40,570 bases of DNA from JANWHV01 sp035534995 (GTDB lineage Bacteria > Chloroflexota > UBA5177 > JANWHV01), in contig DATLQX010000357.1 of assembly GCA_035534995.1 (NCBI GenBank), positions 1 through 40,570 on the forward strand, given 5' to 3'. The notes under the pieces were generated by a model. It worked only from the letters and a program-made list of their open reading frames with translations, did not search any database and had not been told where the DNA came from. The first letter of the stretch is position 1. Each line of letters opens with the position of its first letter. The translations under genes and the position numbers were made by a program. Positions 1 to 8,615 of the stretch are shown here, in pieces.

Positions 1-75
1 GAACCGGCGGGCTGAGCGACGTGGCGGCGCATGACCCAGGCGCTCCGCCGAGCGGCCTGAGGTTGATATGTGTGG

Positions 76-185
76 GGCGCGGGTCTCCGGATCGGATCCG
101 ATCGGACGGATCGGACGGATCGCCATTCCCGTAGCCTGATCGGCGCCGGTGATCGGTCGCGACCGCGGATCCGGAGACCCGCGCC
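76..185. repeat. Long inverted repeat with 18-bp perfect arms
   Basis: Bases 76-93 (GGCGCGGGTCTCCGGATC) are exactly complementary to 168-185, with a 74-nt loop. The loop holds a short GATCGGACG tandem repeat and a small GGTCGCGACC palindrome. It lies just past the 3' end of the anti-sigma gene, which is read leftward. It could be a long terminator-like hairpin, a structured RNA or a small non-autonomous element. I see no long T tract and no convincing target-site duplication. Nothing else is supported in bases 1-206. Confidence 0.6.
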
Positions 186-206
186 TTTACCTACCCACGG
201 CCGCGC

Positions 207-1796
207 TCAGCGCAAGACCCGCGCGATGCCCGCCTGGATCGCCGTGTCCCCCTGATACAGTACGTACACCAGATGTTTCCCGTCGGGCGACCACCAGCCT
301 ACCGGCCCCACGCCGCCGGGCGGCAGCAGCGGATGCGGTTGGCCGGATCGAGCATCCATCAGGTAGTTGAGCGTACCGGCGCCTGTCCCCACGCGGAAGC
401 TGATAATTGCGCCATCGGGCGAGGTTGGACCCACCAGGTCAATCGGCCCGAGGAGTGTCTTGCCAGGATTCAGGGGAACCGGCGCGCCCAGCGGCGCTAG
501 CGTCTGCCGGTACAGGGTGGTGGTCTTGCCATCAAACACGCTATAAAATATCGTATTCCCGTCCCAGGAAAAATGGAATCCAGCCTGGGAGATGCGAGCC
601 TGGGCGCGCGAAAGGACCAGGGCGCCGCCCTCGGATCGGTCCCACACCCGGAGCCCCGCCCCATCCTGATAGGCAAGAAATCGCTGGCCGGCCGATACGG
701 CATAGAAGCCGTCCGGATCCGACGCGATACGGATCGAAGGAATGCCGGTAAACGTTGACACCTGCCCGGTACGGGGATCGATCTGGACCAGGGTGCCCGC
801 GCGCACGGCCAGGATTCCCTGGGGAAACCACTCCAGGTTAGCATGATCCACGCCGCCGATCAGGCGATCTCCGGTTCCGTCGGCTCCGATCACATGGAGG
901 CGCGCCGCTGCCAGGCCATCTTGCGTATCACCAGGGGGCGCGGCGGTTTCGGTGATGTAGGTGACCAAACGGCCATCGGGCGACCAATCGAAATCCCGCA
1001 CCTTGGTCGCCAGTTGAATGACGCCCGCCGGGCTGTAGCGCATCAAGGTGCCGGCGTACCAGGTAGTGGCCGGATCCTCGGTCCAGTTGGTAAGGTAGAG
1101 AAGCGCCGTACTGTCGGGCGACCACAAGGGCATCCGGATCCCGCCCCTGGCGAGCACGGCCTCGGGGCTTAGGCGTAGGGTGGCCGCCCGATCCGCCGGC
1201 GCGGGCGCGGTACTCCGCGCGGGGGTCAAGGGGCCGATCGCCTGTACAATCGGGGGCGTCTGACCCAGAGGCGCCGGTACGGGCGGGACGACGGTAGGGT
1301 GAACGTTCGGCACGCTCCCAAGCTGAGGCCGGGGCAGGGGATCGCCGCCCACCCGCACCCCACTTACCCAGGCAAGGGCCGTGGCGCGCGCCCGCGCCTG
1401 TGACGCGATCCGGGGCGTCTGATGCCCACTCCGCGGCAGGTTTCCCGCCAGGGCCACCAGCAACACCGCCAGAATCGCCACCCCGGCCCCGCCCAGACCA
1501 CCAAAGACGATCTGCCCGCGCCGGCGAAGCGGCCGCTCGCGTATCGGTCGGCGCTCTCCCGTGCCGCGATGCACGGTCGCCGCCAGGATGGCGGCCCGGA
1601 GGCGCGGATTGGCAGGGCTCGCCAGGGCGTTGGTGATCCGGGCCTCGTCGCGCCGATAGGCCGCCAGCACGGTGGCGCAGTCCGGGCAACCGGCCAGATG
1701 GGCCCGCACGGCATCGCCCTCGGGACCGCGAGCCCCGATCAGCACCGCGTCATGATAGAGGGAGAGGAGTGGCCGGCACCGGTCGCAGGTGATCAT
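207..1796 (-). CDS. Anti-sigma factor: zinc finger, one membrane helix, TolB/WD40-type propeller
   Basis: The 529-residue protein starts with a zinc-finger anti-sigma domain (C4, C7, H33, C37, C40; HLAGCPDC). A basic stretch and a single membrane helix follow at about residues 96-118. A low-complexity Pro/Ala linker then leads to a C-terminal region (about 220-529) with repeated WSPDG/FSWDG-type blades, as in TolB and WD40-like propellers. Zinc-finger anti-sigma proteins normally hold their ECF sigma at the inner membrane face, and the propeller would lie outside as a sensor; this arrangement is inferred. Its start codon overlaps the sigma stop codon by 4 bp (ATGA), so the pair is translationally coupled. 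The partner of the propeller is unknown. Confidence 0.85.
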   Translation of the reverse strand: MITCDRCRPLLSLYHDAVLIGARGPEGDAVRAHLAGCPDCATVLAAYRRDEARITNALASPANPRLRAAILAATVHRGTGERRPIRERPLRRRGQIVFGGLGGAGVAILAVLLVALAGNLPRSGHQTPRIASQARARATALAWVSGVRVGGDPLPRPQLGSVPNVHPTVVPPVPAPLGQTPPIVQAIGPLTPARSTAPAPADRAATLRLSPEAVLARGGIRMPLWSPDSTALLYLTNWTEDPATTWYAGTLMRYSPAGVIQLATKVRDFDWSPDGRLVTYITETAAPPGDTQDGLAAARLHVIGADGTGDRLIGGVDHANLEWFPQGILAVRAGTLVQIDPRTGQVSTFTGIPSIRIASDPDGFYAVSAGQRFLAYQDGAGLRVWDRSEGGALVLSRAQARISQAGFHFSWDGNTIFYSVFDGKTTTLYRQTLAPLGAPVPLNPGKTLLGPIDLVGPTSPDGAIISFRVGTGAGTLNYLMDARSGQPHPLLPPGGVGPVGWWSPDGKHLVYVLYQGDTAIQAGIARVLR

Positions 1797-2521
1797 TTCT
1801 CCCCCGTCAAGGCTCGCATGGTATCGCCCACCGGCAGCCCTTCATTGATGCCACCGGGATCGAGACGCGAATAGATCTCCCGAAACCGCTCACGGGCCCG
1901 GAACAGAAGCGTGTTGGCATTTCGAGCCGTAATCCCGAGCGCCTGGGCAATATCCACGTTCGACATTCCCACCACCGTACGCAGGAGAAGGCATTCGCGA
2001 TAGCGGGGCGGCATCTGAGCCAGCACCTCCCGCACCAACTCCCGCTCCGCCAACTTGCCGGCGAAATCACCTCTGGCAGGCAGGATATGCTCGTGCTCGA
2101 CCCCAAACGGCAGCCAGGAGATCAGCCGCTTGTGGCGCAGGGCGTCAATGGCCGTGTTCCGAGCGATCCGGAATAACCAGCCGGCCGTAAATTGCTGACC
2201 GGGCCGGCGCCGTTCCATCGCCTCGTAGGCTTTGATCAAGGTATCCTGGGCCAGATCCTCGGCCTGCTCCCTGCTTCCGACCATGCCAAAGAGAAAGGAG
2301 ATTAGCGGCGCCTGATAGCGATCCACCACGCCGGTGAAACTGCCGCCCAGGATCTCCACTCCGGTATCTGCCACTGGAGCGGTCCATGCGGAAGCCGCCT
2401 GGCCTCGGTAGTCAACGCACTCTGCCTGTATCAGCTCCGTCGCTCCCTCGGCTCCGTTGCATGCCGCCCCGCCCACCGAAGCTGCGGCGGGCGAAGCGCC
2501 GGCCAGCGGGCCGGGCAGCAC
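1793..2521 (-). CDS. ECF-type RNA polymerase sigma factor
   Basis: This is a sigma-70 family regulator. A region 2 segment (VVDRYQAPLISFLFGMVGSR, then EQAEDLAQDTLIKAYEAM) is followed by a region 4 helix-turn-helix (LPPRYRECLLLR-like; MSNVDIAQALGITARNANTL). The region 1.1 and region 3 of primary sigmas are absent, as expected for an ECF sigma. I chose the GTG at 2521 because GAGGGG lies 5 nt upstream. The frame is open to a GTG at 2560, and a start near residue 55 would give the usual length of about 190, so the N-terminus is uncertain. It is upstream of and overlaps the membrane anti-sigma gene, which should control it. The intergenic region to the divergent moxR (2522-2704) has a TATACT hexamer at 2620-2625 on the plus strand. 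Confidence 0.85.
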   Translation of the reverse strand: MLPGPLAGASPAAASVGGAACNGAEGATELIQAECVDYRGQAASAWTAPVADTGVEILGGSFTGVVDRYQAPLISFLFGMVGSREQAEDLAQDTLIKAYEAMERRRPGQQFTAGWLFRIARNTAIDALRHKRLISWLPFGVEHEHILPARGDFAGKLAERELVREVLAQMPPRYRECLLLRTVVGMSNVDIAQALGITARNANTLLFRARERFREIYSRLDPGGINEGLPVGDTMRALTGEK

Positions 2522-2704
2522 GGGTTTCCCCTCTTCTGGCATCAACGGATGAGACCCCACTCGTATTACACCACGGGCGAAAATACCGGCGGCACGCCGT
2601 CGCGTGCCGCGTCCTGGGCTATACTCACTCTCAGGAACGTAGGATACCGCCCGCGGCGGCCGGCAGGGGCCGCCGGGCTCCGAAAGAGGAAGTAGTAGTT
2701 ACCC

Positions 2705-3688
2705 GTGCAAGACGTTCGGACGCTCGCTCAACGCACCATGGACAACGTCGAACGGGTGATCATCGGCAAACCGGAGGCCGTGCGCCTGGCCATGGTGGCC
2801 GTGCTCCGCGGCGGTCATGTGCTGATCGAGGACGTGCCGGGAGTTGGGAAGACAATGTTGGCCCGCGCCCTGGCCCGCTCCATCGGCGCCACCTTTCACC
2901 GGATTCAGTTTACGCCCGACCTTCTGCCCAGTGACATCACGGGGGCCGAGATCTACAACCAGCATACGCAGGAGTTTCATTTCCGCCCTGGGCCCTTGAT
3001 GGCTCAGATCATTCTCGCCGATGAGATTAATCGCGCCACCCCCAAAACCCAATCAGCTTTGCTGGAAAGCATGGACGAGCGGCAGATCACTGTCGATGGC
3101 ATTACCCACCCGCTCCCTCACCCCTTTATGGTGCTCGCCACCCAGAATCCGCTCGATTTTGAGGGAACCTTTCCCTTGCCCGAGGCCCAACTGGACCGCT
3201 TCTTCCTTACCGTGACGCTCGGCTACCCCACCATGGAACAAGAGTTGGCGATCCTTGATGGGCAGCAGCGGACCCATCCCCTGGAGACCCTGCCCACTGT
3301 TACCGAGGTGACGGACCTTCTGGCGGCCCAGGCACGGGTCCGCGAGGTCTACGTGGATGAGCTAGTTCGCCGGTACATCGTCACCCTGGTGCAACAGACC
3401 CGTCGCCATGGTGATCTGAGGTTGGGGGCCAGCCCGAGAGGTTCGCTGGCCCTCTTCCAGGCTGCCCAGGCATGGGCGGCCCTGGATGGGCGGGACTACA
3501 CGCTGCCCGACGACGTGAAGGCCGTGGCCTCGGCCACCCTGAGCCACCGCTTGATAGGCCGCTCCTGGGAGGACTCTGGCACCGATCAGGGACGGGAGAT
3601 TATCGCCGATCTCCTGCGGACCACTCCGGTGCCTGGAAACGGGCTGGTCCGCGGGCGCCCAAGCCTGGTGGTGGAGGCGCGCGGTTAG
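2705..3688 (+). CDS. MoxR-family AAA+ ATPase
   Basis: The 327-residue protein has a Walker A motif (EDVPGVGKT, residues 42-50), a Walker B (ILADEINR) and the sensor block (MVLATQNP) of MoxR ATPases, followed by the C-terminal lid domain. MoxR proteins act as chaperone-like ATPases that help activate or assemble metal enzymes and envelope proteins. The usual partners (a DUF58 protein, VWA membrane proteins) are not next to it. Instead its TAG stop is directly followed by the ATG of a molybdenum enzyme gene. The start is GTG. It is divergent from the sigma factor gene, with only 183 bp between. Confidence 0.9.
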   Translation: MQDVRTLAQRTMDNVERVIIGKPEAVRLAMVAVLRGGHVLIEDVPGVGKTMLARALARSIGATFHRIQFTPDLLPSDITGAEIYNQHTQEFHFRPGPLMAQIILADEINRATPKTQSALLESMDERQITVDGITHPLPHPFMVLATQNPLDFEGTFPLPEAQLDRFFLTVTLGYPTMEQELAILDGQQRTHPLETLPTVTEVTDLLAAQARVREVYVDELVRRYIVTLVQQTRRHGDLRLGASPRGSLALFQAAQAWAALDGRDYTLPDDVKAVASATLSHRLIGRSWEDSGTDQGREIIADLLRTTPVPGNGLVRGRPSLVVEARG

Positions 3689-5302
3689 ATGCGACGCGCC
3701 CCGCGCTCCTATCAGCGCGGCATGCTCGCCATGGCGCCCGCCGTGGTCCTGAGCACGGTGGTCAGCATCCTGGGCAATTGGCCCTGGACCCTGGAGCCGA
3801 TGACCGAGTGGGTGATGCTGAGCACCCCGGTCGATCTGGCCGCCCGCCTCCTCCTCGATCTCGGTTCTCTGGCCCGTCCCCTGGCCCTTCTGGGTGGCTT
3901 TGCCCTGTCTCTGCTCATCGGCGGGGTGGGTGGGCTGATCGCGGGACCGGCGCCGAGCCCCGGAGAACGAACGAGTGGGCAACGATCATTGGCTGCACGG
4001 GCGATCCCCCGACCGCGGTCGGAGAATCGGGTAGTCGCAAGGGAAACAGTACTGGTTGACAGTCGACCAGGAGGATTCCCCGGTGGCGTAGATCGTGGCC
4101 AGATCGCCCAGCGACTCTTGCGTCTGGCCGCCGCGACGATTTTTCTGGGGTTGATCCTGGCTTTCGTCTTTCCCGCGGCCGCCCTGGCGCCGGCGCTGAC
4201 CCTGGGAGTGGTCTATGTAGGATTGTTGGCCATCCCCCGCCCGGCGGAAAAGGCGCTACCCGATGTCGGCCCGAGCCGGCGGGATTTTATCAGAGAGAGC
4301 GCCCACGTCGTAGGGCCCGCCGCCGCCCTGGTCGCCCTCTTTCTCCTGCAGCCCTGGTATCGGGCCAGGACTCTCGTGGCGCGAGGGGGACGGCTCTTCG
4401 CCTTCCGCCCACCCGCGCCCCGGCGCAGTGGGTTTGTCGTGTCAGGACTCACCCCGGAAGTGACGCCGCCCGGCCGGTTCTATTACATGAGCAAGAATCT
4501 GGTGGATCCCGATCTGAGCGCCACTGCCTGGCGGCTCCGCGTCGACGGCCTGGTGAGCACTCCGCGAAGGATCGGCTTCGCGGAGATTCTGGCCATGCCG
4601 GCGCGCAGCCAGTACGTGACCCAGGAATGTGTCAGCAATCCGGTAGGGGGACCGCTTATCAGTTGCGCCCTCTTTACCGGGGTGTCGCTCTCTCATCTGC
4701 TGGATCTGGCCGGCCCACTCCCCCAGGCCGCCACGGTGGTGATGCGCGCGCCCGATGGTCATGCCGACAGTATCCCCCTGGTGGTGGCTCGGCAAGACGA
4801 TGTGCTCGTCGCCTATGCCATGGATGGCCGGTATCTCGATCCCGCCCACGGGTACCCCGCGCGCATCCTTGTGCCCGGCAGCTACGGCTTCAAGAGCATC
4901 AAGTGGGTGGAACACCTTGAGCTGGTGTCGGGAGGCTTCAGCGGCACCTGGCAGGAGCGTGGGTGGACCGCCTCGGCGATTGTCCACGCCATGGCCCGCA
5001 TCGACGTGGCCCGCCCGGCGCCCGAGGGGCTGCTGGTGGCCGGCGTGGCCTTCGCGGGGACGCGCGGCGTGCGGGCGGTACAGCTACGAGCGAACGGCGG
5101 TCCCTGGCAGCCGGCAATTTTGCACACGCCCCCCCTTTCCCCCCTCACCTGGGTACAGTGGCGCTGCCTGATTCACGTCCACGGCCGAGTCACCCTGGAA
5201 GCGCGCGCCATTGATGGCCTGGGGAAGGCGCAGGAAAGCAGGGCAAGCGATATCTATCCTGCCGGCGCCACCGGCTACCATAAGATCGCCGTGAATGTAT
5301 GA
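3689..5302 (+). CDS. Membrane-anchored sulfite oxidase-like molybdopterin oxidoreductase
   Basis: The N-terminal 220 residues hold about four hydrophobic segments (near 11-30, 61-85, 145-182, 205-222). A twin-arginine-like SRRDF sits at 196-200 just before the last one. Residues 255-420 match the sulfite oxidase/SoxC-type molybdopterin domain: ECVSNPVGG with the likely Mo-ligand Cys314, and YPARILVPGSYGFKSIKW. The C-terminal 115 residues resemble the Mo-cofactor dimerization domain. The catalytic part probably faces the outside. No heme domain is fused, so the electron acceptor is unknown; it may be the membrane domain or a separate cytochrome. There is no gap after moxR and a 4-bp overlap with the next gene, which indicates one operon. 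The true substrate cannot be told from sequence. Confidence 0.85.
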   Translation: MRRAPRSYQRGMLAMAPAVVLSTVVSILGNWPWTLEPMTEWVMLSTPVDLAARLLLDLGSLARPLALLGGFALSLLIGGVGGLIAGPAPSPGERTSGQRSLAARAIPRPRSENRVVARETVLVDSRPGGFPGGVDRGQIAQRLLRLAAATIFLGLILAFVFPAAALAPALTLGVVYVGLLAIPRPAEKALPDVGPSRRDFIRESAHVVGPAAALVALFLLQPWYRARTLVARGGRLFAFRPPAPRRSGFVVSGLTPEVTPPGRFYYMSKNLVDPDLSATAWRLRVDGLVSTPRRIGFAEILAMPARSQYVTQECVSNPVGGPLISCALFTGVSLSHLLDLAGPLPQAATVVMRAPDGHADSIPLVVARQDDVLVAYAMDGRYLDPAHGYPARILVPGSYGFKSIKWVEHLELVSGGFSGTWQERGWTASAIVHAMARIDVARPAPEGLLVAGVAFAGTRGVRAVQLRANGGPWQPAILHTPPLSPLTWVQWRCLIHVHGRVTLEARAIDGLGKAQESRASDIYPAGATGYHKIAVNV

Positions 5303-6495
5303 ATGATCTCAGTCGCGCCGACCTCCGGCCTCAGCCGGAATGCTCTCTCCCATCCGGCCTCAGCCGGAGGTCGTCAGTTCCCCGTCTCTCGTGGGAGGCG
5401 CGGGCGATTCTCACCCTCCTGGCCTGGCAATGGCTAGCCGGTACCCTGGCCCGGCGACGCTACGAAGGATTCCCGAGGGTTCCGGCCCCGGAGTCTCCCC
5501 GAGCCACGCCTGCTCACCGGGCCGAGTCCTTACCCGTCTGTGTGATCATCCCGGCGCGCGACGAGGCCGAGACTCTGCCCACCCTGCTCGCCTCGCTGGC
5601 GGCGGCCTGGCCGCCGGTAGCCCAGATCCTGGTCGTGGATGATCAGTCCAGCGACGGCACCGCCGAGGTCGCCCGCGGGGCGGGCGCCACCGTGGTCACC
5701 GCTCCCGATCCGCCGCCTGGATGGACGGGGAAGACCCACGCCTGCCATCTCGGAGCCTTGCGTGCCGACCAGCCGTGGTTGTTGTTTCTGGATGCCGATA
5801 CCTGTCTCCGGCCGTGGGCGGTGAGCGCCGCGCTGACCCATGCCGAGGAAAACGGGGTGGAAGCGCTCTCGCTCTTTTTGTCCCAGGAATGCCGGAGCTT
5901 CTGGGAGCGCCTGCTGCTCCCCCATGCCTATGGGCTCTACTTCATCGGCGCCCGCGCCGGTACTCCCCTGGCCAATGGGCAGTTCATTCTGATGCGCGCC
6001 GGCGCCTACGCCCGCTGCGGCGGCCACGCGGCGGTGCGGGCGAGTATGATCGACGACGTAGCTCTGGCGGAGGCCTGTCAACACGTGGGAGTGCGGCTCC
6101 AGATGGCGAGGGGGGAGAGCCTGGCCTCGGTAAGGATGTATAGTAGTCTGGCCGCCATTCGCGCGGGATTCGCCAAGAATGCCGCCCGCTTCATCGCGGT
6201 GGATCCGGTGGGCGGGGCACGGACGGTCGCCGGCTCCATCGCCGCCACCCTGCCGCCTCTCCTGATCTGGCGAGCCTGGCGGCTCGGCGGGAGGAGGCGA
6301 GCCCTGGCGGCCGTCCTTTCCTATGGACTGGGGACGCGGAACCTGTGGTACTGGCAACGTCTCTTTCGGGCGGGACGCTTGCTTTCGTGCGCGCATCCCC
6401 TGGCGGCGCTGGTGTTTCAGGCTATCGCCTGCGAATCATTGGCGCGGGTGGGGTTCCGGCGTGGCGTCACCTGGAAGGGCAGAGCCTACCGCTGA
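5299..6495 (+). CDS. Family 2 glycosyltransferase (CrtQ/HpnB-like)
   Basis: The 398-residue protein has a GT-A fold signature: CVIIPARDEAETLPTLLASL, then VVDDQSSDGT and the metal-binding FLDADT. The GWTGKTHACHLGA block resembles carotenoid and hopanoid-type glycosyltransferases. A hydrophobic C-terminal segment may associate with the membrane. The start ATG overlaps the previous stop (ATGA). Codons 7-25 lie inside a repeat element shared with the cydA-cydB gap, so the first 30 residues are probably not conserved and a later start is possible. It is the last gene of the moxR operon and convergent with the receiver gene. The acceptor is unknown; a lipid (carotenoid-like) is a guess from family resemblance. 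Confidence 0.8.
   Translation: MNDLSRADLRPQPECSLPSGLSRRSSVPRLSWEARAILTLLAWQWLAGTLARRRYEGFPRVPAPESPRATPAHRAESLPVCVIIPARDEAETLPTLLASLAAAWPPVAQILVVDDQSSDGTAEVARGAGATVVTAPDPPPGWTGKTHACHLGALRADQPWLLFLDADTCLRPWAVSAALTHAEENGVEALSLFLSQECRSFWERLLLPHAYGLYFIGARAGTPLANGQFILMRAGAYARCGGHAAVRASMIDDVALAEACQHVGVRLQMARGESLASVRMYSSLAAIRAGFAKNAARFIAVDPVGGARTVAGSIAATLPPLLIWRAWRLGGRRRALAAVLSYGLGTRNLWYWQRLFRAGRLLSCAHPLAALVFQAIACESLARVGFRRGVTWKGRAYR
5319..5373. repeat. REP-like repeat pair, copy A, inside the glycosyltransferase start
   Basis: TCCGGCCTCAGCCGGA occurs at 5324-5339 and again at 5353-5368, 29 bp apart. The outer flanks (5319-5329 and 5363-5373) are also reverse complements, so the whole 55 bp can fold as a long hairpin. 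The same 16-mer occurs inverted at 13511-13526, with a degenerate second copy 30 bp on. The second copy here and the cydA-cydB copy share 21 consecutive bases. This points to a dispersed, paired, hairpin-forming element. Confidence 0.75.
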
Positions 6496-6545
6496 GGCGG
6501 AACGAGAGACCTTCCCTGCCGCTGCCGGCGAACTCAGGGGTCGCC

Positions 6546-7469
6546 TTACCGGCCCAGCAGGCGCCCAATGGCGGTACGTTGGGTGGTTCGCCGTCGGAAT
6601 GCCTCGTCAAGGAGGTATTTGATGTGCTCCGATTGCAACAGTTCGTAAAAGGGACCGAGGGTGACATCGTCGCCAACTTCCAGGGGCGCGATCCCACCCA
6701 CGGCGATGAGCGGCTCTAACTCGGTGACCGTAACCGCCTCCATGTTGCCGGCGTCCAGGCGATGGCCCAGAGCGCGGAGAAAGTCCTCGTAGCCGGTGGG
6801 CAACAGCAAATCGCCCTGCCGCGAACGCTCGCCTTCGCCGCGGGCGCCAACCGCATGGGCCAGCACTTGAGGCGCGTCACGGTCAAGAAACTCCAGCGCC
6901 TCGGCCGTCCGTCCATCGCGTGGTAAGGCGCGGACCAAAAAGCCGCCCGACACCTCCGAGACATTGATCGCTCTATAGCCATAAATATCCAACTGCCGCC
7001 CTATGGCGCGCAGCCGATTTTCGTAGCTGGCCCGCAGCAGGGCCGGGGCAAGGGTATCGGGGATGGCAATGGCCGTCTGATGTACCTCGAAAGAGAGGGT
7101 TTGGGTCACCCGCAAAAGAACCTCGACCAGAGACTCGGCATAGCCGGAACTCATGGCGACATAATCGCGTACTCCGCCCCGAAATGCCGCCACGGCAACC
7201 TGCTCCGACTTGACGCTCGAGAGCATAATTACCGGCAAATCGGGCTTGCGCTGATGGATGCGGATGAGGGTATCGAGGCCGTCGATGCCCCGCAGGGAAT
7301 AATCCACCACGCACAGATCGCACTCGTGCACGCTTACCCAGGGGACCGCCTCCTCTCCAGTCCGTACATGATGAGGAGCGGGCAACCCGTGGGCCGCCAT
7401 GGTTTGGGAAATCACCTTGGCCTGATCCGCGTTTCCCTCAACGAGAAGGGTGATCGGGCGACCGCTCAT
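6546..7469 (-). CDS. Degenerate receiver-domain protein with a duplicated unknown module
   Basis: Residues 1-125 form a CheY-like receiver domain. D56 (CVVDYSL) is in the phosphoacceptor place, but the acidic pocket reads VEGNAD instead of VEDNAD and the conserved Lys near residue 106 is missing. No known output domain follows. Residues 149-200 and 227-290 look like two copies of one module: YENRLRAIGRQLD and YEDFLRALGHRLD, each followed by a V(S/T)E strand. I placed the start at the ATG at 7469 because AAGGAG (inside the longer GTG-initiated frame from 7493) sits about 11 nt upstream of it. No histidine kinase is nearby. Confidence 0.75.
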   Translation of the reverse strand: MSGRPITLLVEGNADQAKVISQTMAAHGLPAPHHVRTGEEAVPWVSVHECDLCVVDYSLRGIDGLDTLIRIHQRKPDLPVIMLSSVKSEQVAVAAFRGGVRDYVAMSSGYAESLVEVLLRVTQTLSFEVHQTAIAIPDTLAPALLRASYENRLRAIGRQLDIYGYRAINVSEVSGGFLVRALPRDGRTAEALEFLDRDAPQVLAHAVGARGEGERSRQGDLLLPTGYEDFLRALGHRLDAGNMEAVTVTELEPLIAVGGIAPLEVGDDVTLGPFYELLQSEHIKYLLDEAFRRRTTQRTAIGRLLGR

Positions 7470-7551
7470 GATAGTTCCGTCTCCTTTTGGCACGGGGCAT
7501 CGCGTTGCCGCTCGGGCATCGGTACGTTCAGACTGGTCGTGTCACGATGCG

Positions 7552-7570
7552 AATCACATCGTCCGTGATT
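7552..7570. promoter_or_regulatory. AATCAC/GTGATT inverted repeat upstream of the receiver gene
   Basis: AATCAC (7552-7557) and GTGATT (7565-7570) form an inverted repeat with a 7-nt spacer. The complement of 7574-7579 reads TATACT, a good minus-strand -10, but I see no matching -35. It could be an operator for the receiver gene. The rest of 7470-7746 shows no gene. Confidence 0.3.
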
Positions 7571-7746
7571 AGTGAGTATACCCGATGGATGATCCGCGTG
7601 GTAGCAGCTACTAGGCTGATAGCGGAGGTTCTCGGGCCATCCCTCGTCGCGGGCGGCATTGAAGCGATACATGATACAGTCACGTGGTATAGACTGCAAC
7701 CAGGAACGTGGCCGCCGGTAGGCGTCAAACGGGTATAGGGAAGAAC

Positions 7747-8370
7747 ATGGATTATCAACTAGCCAAGGCAATCAACGGACTCTCCGGTCACAATGGCGCC
7801 GTGGATGCCATTATGGAAGCTATCGCTACCAAGGGGCCCTATATCTTGCTGGCCTTGATCGCGCTGCTCTGGCTGCTCCCCAGTCCGAACACCCCGCGCG
7901 GCCTGGAGCGCCGGCTGGTGTTGTACGCGGTGTTGACGGCGGCGGTCGCCCTCGGGATCAATCAGATCATCGGTCATCTCTGGCTGCGCCCGCGTCCGTT
8001 CGTGGCTCATCCCGATCATATTCGCTTGCTGGTCACCGAAGCGCATGATTCGTCCTTCCCCTCCGATCACGCGGCGCTCGGCTTTGGCCTGGCCTTTCCC
8101 ATCTTACTGGGACGGCGCGATTGGGGCCTGCTCATGCTCGTCTGCGGGTTTATCCTCGGCTTCGCGCGCGTGTTCGTCGGGGCGCACTACCCAGGGGATA
8201 TTGCCGGCTCGTTCGTCATCGCCCTGATCCTCACGGCCATATTCTGGGCTATACGCGCCAGGCTGGAGATCCTGGCGGAACCAATTCTGCGGCTTTTCGC
8301 CCGCCTGCACCTGGCCAGCGAGCAGGACGCGGCATTCCCCGCGGCGCTGGCGATCCGCGCCCAACCGTAG
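7747..8370 (+). CDS. PAP2-family membrane phosphatase
   Basis: The 207-residue integral membrane protein has all three PAP2 motifs: LRPRPF (from KxxxxxxRP), FPSDHAALGF (PSGH-like, with D for G) and ARVFVGAHYPGD (SRxxxxxHxxxD). Such enzymes remove phosphate from lipids; bacterial members of this size are often undecaprenyl pyrophosphate phosphatases (BcrC type), recycling the cell-wall carrier. The exact substrate is inferred. The ATG at 7747 follows AGGGAAG; the longer GTG-started frame from 7708 is less likely. The 245 bp after it hold no gene that I can see. Confidence 0.85.
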   Translation: MDYQLAKAINGLSGHNGAVDAIMEAIATKGPYILLALIALLWLLPSPNTPRGLERRLVLYAVLTAAVALGINQIIGHLWLRPRPFVAHPDHIRLLVTEAHDSSFPSDHAALGFGLAFPILLGRRDWGLLMLVCGFILGFARVFVGAHYPGDIAGSFVIALILTAIFWAIRARLEILAEPILRLFARLHLASEQDAAFPAALAIRAQP

Positions 8371-8615
8371 CCGGCGGCGCCCTGGCGCGGGGAATGCCGC
8401 GCGAGAAGATGGCGCCTGGCCGCCTCCAGCCCGAGATCCGCTTCCCCACCTCACAGCGTCCGCCAACCCCATCCGGCCAGGCCGGCGATCTGGCAGCCTT
8501 CCCCGCCAGCCTCAAGTAAGACCAGCTTTACCATTTCTTTATCGATCCGTGCTACTTGTCTTCACCTACCGCTGGTATGTTGAAAGGCAAATAGCGCGGA
8601 TTGGCGGGGAGCGCG

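Noticed and set aside
92..121. GATCGGACG tandem repeat near the left edge
   Set aside because: Only about two to three copies and within the loop of the larger inverted repeat; not a CRISPR or separate satellite.
3362..3982. 206-codon minus-strand ORF across the moxR/molybdoenzyme boundary
   Set aside because: It is Gln/His/Arg-rich, spans two well-supported plus-strand genes and has no family features.
4027..4080. Possible gene boundary within the molybdoenzyme, where the linker is low in hydrophobicity
   Set aside because: The frame stays open, membrane segments resume downstream and no start with a ribosome binding site is seen, so one gene is simpler.
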